Assembly: GCA_028339975.1 (NCBI GenBank)
Contig: JAOLDG010000003.1
Coordinates: 62,001 to 126,000 of the forward strand
From: Hyphomicrobiales bacterium
Lineage (GTDB): Bacteria; Pseudomonadota; Alphaproteobacteria; MED-G09
Length of the DNA stretch: 64,000 nt
Reading direction: 5' to 3'
The position numbers were made by a program, and so were the translations under genes. Shown piece after piece: positions 61,321 to 64,000 of the stretch. The notes beneath the pieces were generated by a model. It saw nothing but the letters and a program-made list of their open reading frames with translations. It had not been told where the DNA came from and did not search any database. Positions within the stretch are counted from its first letter, which is position 1. The number at the start of each line of letters is the position of its first letter.

Positions 61321-62025
61321 ATGACTGAAGAACATATTGTAACATCATTTGACGATGAACTTAAAGAGCTTACTGATGGGTTGGTAAACCTTGGAAGCCT
61401 AGCCCAAGCTGCTCTAGCAAATGTTGAGGTGGCCTTAAAGACAAATGATCATAATCTTGCTCAACAAACAATTGATGCTGATAAAGAAATTAATGAATTA
61501 GAATTAAAGCTTGAGGGAATGACCTTTAACATACTAGCAAAAAGACAACCAATGGCTAATGATCTTAGAAATGTTTTTTCATCAGTGAAGGTATCACTCT
61601 TTTTAGAAAGAATAGGTGATATGTGTAAAGGTGTTTGCAAAAGGATTGTTAAAGGCGATTTATTAAATGCTAAATCTCCAAAAACTATTGATGCACTTGT
61701 TGGGCTAACTAATGACGTTCAAAAAAACCTTGATTTAGTTTTAGAGGATTATGCTCAAGGCAAGGCTGATAAAGCTTTAAATGTATGGAGATCTGATATT
61801 AAGATAGATTCCTCATATGCAAGTATTTTAACTGCAATTCTGGACGACATTAAAAATAAACCAGAAGCAATAGAATCACTTGTTCCCTTATTTTTCATTG
61901 CTAGATATCTTGAAAGAATTGGTGATCAAGCTACTAATATTGCAGAAGTTAACTATTTTATAGTAACTGGCGAAGTTTTAACTGACGATAGAAAAATTGA
62001 GATAGAAGAAGAAACTGTTTTTTAA
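61321..62025 (+). CDS. phoU: Phosphate-specific transport system accessory protein PhoU
   Basis: 234-aa two-fold repeated helical-bundle protein that links PstSCAB activity to PhoR signalling. Each half keeps a metal-site motif: SLFLERIGDMCKGVCKR and ARYLERIGDQATNIAE (E/R-x-GD). It ends the pst operon. phoB and phoR are not in the window; they are often adjacent, so the sensor system must be elsewhere. Converges on gcrA. Confidence 0.95.
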   Translation: MTEEHIVTSFDDELKELTDGLVNLGSLAQAALANVEVALKTNDHNLAQQTIDADKEINELELKLEGMTFNILAKRQPMANDLRNVFSSVKVSLFLERIGDMCKGVCKRIVKGDLLNAKSPKTIDALVGLTNDVQKNLDLVLEDYAQGKADKALNVWRSDIKIDSSYASILTAILDDIKNKPEAIESLVPLFFIARYLERIGDQATNIAEVNYFIVTGEVLTDDRKIEIEEETVF

Positions 62026-62071
62026 TTAAAGAATTAGAACTTTTAGCTCAACTGATTACTGCTAGAAACAT

Positions 62072-62575
62072 TTAATAGCTTCCTATACTAGCCTTAGTAA
62101 CTCTTTTAACAGAAAATTTTGCTTTCTTTTTTCTTCGAGAATCTAATGGCTGATAAGCTAACTTAGTATGCTCTTCACAATAAACAGAGTTTGGATTCCT
62201 GCCTAATCCACAAAATCTAAAGTCTTCATCAGTTGGTTCACCTATGGGCCATTTGCATGATTTTTCTGTTAACATAAGAATGTTAATTGGTTCACCGCTC
62301 GCACTGACGGCTGGCTCTAGAACTGATAAGGGTTGAAGATTTTCTGAAAATCTATCCTTGGAGTCAAAATTTGAAGAAAAGTTTGAAGGCTCTCTGTGTC
62401 TTACCCTGCTTTTAGGACGAGTAGGGCTTGCTCTTCCTGCTAAACCAAGTCTATGAACCTTCCCAATAACCGCATTTCTTGTTACATCACCTAATTCTCT
62501 AGCTATTTGACTTGCACTAAGACCCTCACTCCATAATTTACTAAGAATTTCCACTCTATCATCAGTCCATGCCAT
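62072..62575 (-). CDS. gcrA: Cell-cycle regulator GcrA
   Basis: 167-aa alphaproteobacterial GcrA, a sigma-70 cofactor that binds methylated GANTC sites and acts in the CtrA/DnaA/CcrM circuit. It opens MAWTDDRVEILSKLWSEGLS with the helix-turn-helix ending RNAVIGKVHRLGL. The C-terminal sigma-interaction domain shows CKWPIGEP, FRFCG and YCEEH. Its presence supports the alphaproteobacterial placement. It lies between phoU and an argD cluster. Confidence 0.95.
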   Translation of the reverse strand: MAWTDDRVEILSKLWSEGLSASQIARELGDVTRNAVIGKVHRLGLAGRASPTRPKSRVRHREPSNFSSNFDSKDRFSENLQPLSVLEPAVSASGEPINILMLTEKSCKWPIGEPTDEDFRFCGLGRNPNSVYCEEHTKLAYQPLDSRRKKKAKFSVKRVTKASIGSY

Positions 62576-62722
62576 TATTTTTTCTCCAAGAATTAATAAA
62601 TTTCAATATATATGGTATACAGTTTTTTTTTTTGATACAAGATATAGTTACTAAAAAAATTAAAAAAATTATAATTTTCAGAAATAGCTTTATTTATTCT
62701 TATTATTAGTGAGAATGTTACA

Positions 62723-63541
62723 ATGTCAGATAATTCAGAGTTTAGATGGATTCAACCCCGCGACCCGGGTTCAATTAACTGGTATGGGCTTTGGACACTT
62801 TATAAAAAGGAAGTGCAAAGATTCTTCAAAATTTTTCTCCAAACCATCGCTGCTCCTATTGCAACAACAATATTATTTATGGCTATTTTTACACTTGCCT
62901 TAGGCAAACTTAGGCCAGACATAAATGGTGTTCCTTTTATTGAGTTTCTTGCGCCAGGCTTGATTATGATGTCGATCTTACAGCAAGCCTTTAACCACAC
63001 TTCATCCTCCTTACTGATTGCAAAGATACAAGGTAATATTGTTGATATTTTAATGCCTCCAATTTCAGCCTTAGAAATGAATGTAGCAATTTCCATGGGT
63101 GGTGTTACCAGAGGTGTAATCGTTGCAATGGCCTCTCTACCATGCATTTATTTTATATTTGTACCGACATTAGGAATCGAACACTTATGGGCAATTCTTT
63201 TCTTTGCAATTTCTGGATCTCTTTTGTTATCACAGCTTGGAATCGTAACCGGTATTTGGTCAGAAAAATTTGATCATTTGGGTACAATAACAAATTTTAT
63301 AATTGTACCTTTGTCTTTTTTATCAGGAACTTTTTATTCAGTCGAAAGGATGCCGGGGTTCGCAAGAGTTTTAATCGATTATAACCCATTCTTTTATATT
63401 ATTGATGGATTTCGTTATGGTTTCATTGGTACTTCAGATAGTTCTGTTATTTTTGGTGTATACTTTATTACTTTTTTGAATCTTGGAATGTGGGTATTAA
63501 ATTTTTATCTTTTTAAAAAAGGTTGGAGGTTGAAGACTTAG
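62723..63541 (+). CDS. ABC-2 type transporter permease
   Basis: 272-aa membrane permease with about six helices (ABC-2 family): FLQTIAAPIATTILFMAIF, FIEFLAPGLIMMSIL, and PLSFLSGTFYS before GFARVLIDYNPFFY. Such permeases export polysaccharides or drugs with a separate ATPase, but no ATPase gene is adjacent here. In many relatives a gene of this kind stands next to gcrA and argD. Substrate unknown. Start ATG 62723; upstream gap 147 bp. Confidence 0.85.
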   Translation: MSDNSEFRWIQPRDPGSINWYGLWTLYKKEVQRFFKIFLQTIAAPIATTILFMAIFTLALGKLRPDINGVPFIEFLAPGLIMMSILQQAFNHTSSSLLIAKIQGNIVDILMPPISALEMNVAISMGGVTRGVIVAMASLPCIYFIFVPTLGIEHLWAILFFAISGSLLLSQLGIVTGIWSEKFDHLGTITNFIIVPLSFLSGTFYSVERMPGFARVLIDYNPFFYIIDGFRYGFIGTSDSSVIFGVYFITFLNLGMWVLNFYLFKKGWRLKT

Positions 63542-63593
63542 TTAAAAGATAGTAGTTCAATATCGTTATTAATTTTTTAAAACCGAGAGTGAC

Positions 63594-64000
63594 ATGAACA
63601 GTTCAGTAATGAATACATATAATCGTTACCCAGTTTCATTTAAGAATGGTGAGGGGTCATGGCTAACCTCAACAGATGGTAAAAAATTTTTAGATTTCTC
63701 ATCGGGTATTGCTGTTAATATTCTTGGGCACAACCATTCAGAGATTAATAAAACTTTTGCAGAACAAGCTAATAAAATTTGGCATGTTTCAAACCTTTAT
63801 AATATTCCCGAGCAAGAATTACTTGCTAAAAAATTATGTGAATTAAGTTTTGCAGATAGAGTTTTCTTTTGTAATTCTGGAGCGGAAGCAGTTGAAGGTG
63901 CAATAAAGGTAGCAAGGAAATTTCATTCATCAGCCGGTAATAAAGAAAGAAATAAAATTATTACTTTCAAAAATTCTTTTCACGGCAGAACGTTAGCAAC
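63594..64000 (+). CDS. argD: Acetylornithine aminotransferase, 3' end outside window
   Basis: First 135 codons of a class-III PLP aminotransferase: MNSSVMNTYNRYPVSF, then the DFSSGIAVNILGHNH, FFCNSGAEAVEGAIKVARK and FHGRTL blocks that define ArgD. It would transfer the amino group in arginine synthesis, downstream in the pathway from argB in this window. ATG at 63594 follows GAGAG. The catalytic Lys lies beyond the edge. It starts 52 bp after the ABC-2 permease. Confidence 0.92.
   Translation, partial: MNSSVMNTYNRYPVSFKNGEGSWLTSTDGKKFLDFSSGIAVNILGHNHSEINKTFAEQANKIWHVSNLYNIPEQELLAKKLCELSFADRVFFCNSGAEAVEGAIKVARKFHSSAGNKERNKIITFKNSFHGRTLA

Overview
The window looks like chromosome from an AT-rich, probably marine alphaproteobacterium. 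The placement rests on a GcrA-type cell-cycle regulator, the gene order membrane cytochrome c/kdsB/pheA, the run dnaX-recR-def-fmt-truA/dapE-dapD-HAD-argB-engB-yidC-rnpA-rpmH, and long-form PstC and PstA. Species cannot be named from sequence alone. No phage, insertion sequence or CRISPR array was seen.

Layout. 1-3428: ammonium transporter (cut by the window edge), pheA, kdsB and, divergently, a membrane-anchored cytochrome c with a repeated coiled stalk. 3540-8146: a compact plus-strand catabolic operon (Rieske oxygenase, SnoaL-like protein, ABM-fold protein, two amidohydrolases). It sits between genes that are close together in many relatives. 8147-20851: a DMT-type membrane protein, nudC, then conserved housekeeping genes for replication/repair (dnaX, recR), start-Met processing (def, fmt), truA, lysine and arginine synthesis (dapD, dapE, argB), and the rpmH-rnpA-yidC-engB ribosome/membrane cluster. 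20929-26749: rmuC, tRNA-Arg, an S58 peptidase divergent from gamma-glutamyltransferase, an acyl-CoA synthetase and a limonene-epoxide-hydrolase-like enzyme.

26772-47224 is accessory: three more Rieske oxygenases, two TonB-dependent receptors, a PhyH dioxygenase, a GST, an MFS carrier, a D-aminoacylase-type amidohydrolase, NmrA and VOC proteins, a ThuA-like protein and a secreted protein built from two copies of one domain. It also carries tRNA-Ala, yaaA and a fatty-acid-hydroxylase-family protein. Read together, the receptors would import large organic molecules that the oxygenases and hydrolases then open. Substrates cannot be read from the sequence. No reductase or ferredoxin partner for any Rieske enzyme is present.

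47464-54543: panBCD with an overlapping metallo-beta-lactamase-fold lipoprotein, then the most unusual locus. A NahR/NodD-type LysR regulator diverges from a 43-codon secreted-peptide gene. Downstream of that gene, on the minus strand, lie three tandem hairpins about 58 bp apart with C-rich, anti-Shine-Dalgarno-like loops. Compensatory changes, and G-U pairs that exist only in minus-strand RNA, argue for a real structured RNA. It resembles the CcsR/'cuckoo' sRNAs of Rhodobacter but has different flanking genes. After it come another metallo-hydrolase lipoprotein, a thiamine-binding-like protein and a dehydrogenase.

54579-64000: a small membrane-protein pair (one MAPEG), a SixA-like phosphatase, a porin, the full phosphate uptake set pstS-pstC-pstA-pstB-phoU, gcrA, an ABC-2 permease and the start of argD. 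SixA and PstC both appear to lack any ATG/GTG/TTG at the expected position. Each has a Shine-Dalgarno sequence followed by AUA/AUC/AUU codons, suggesting non-canonical initiation.
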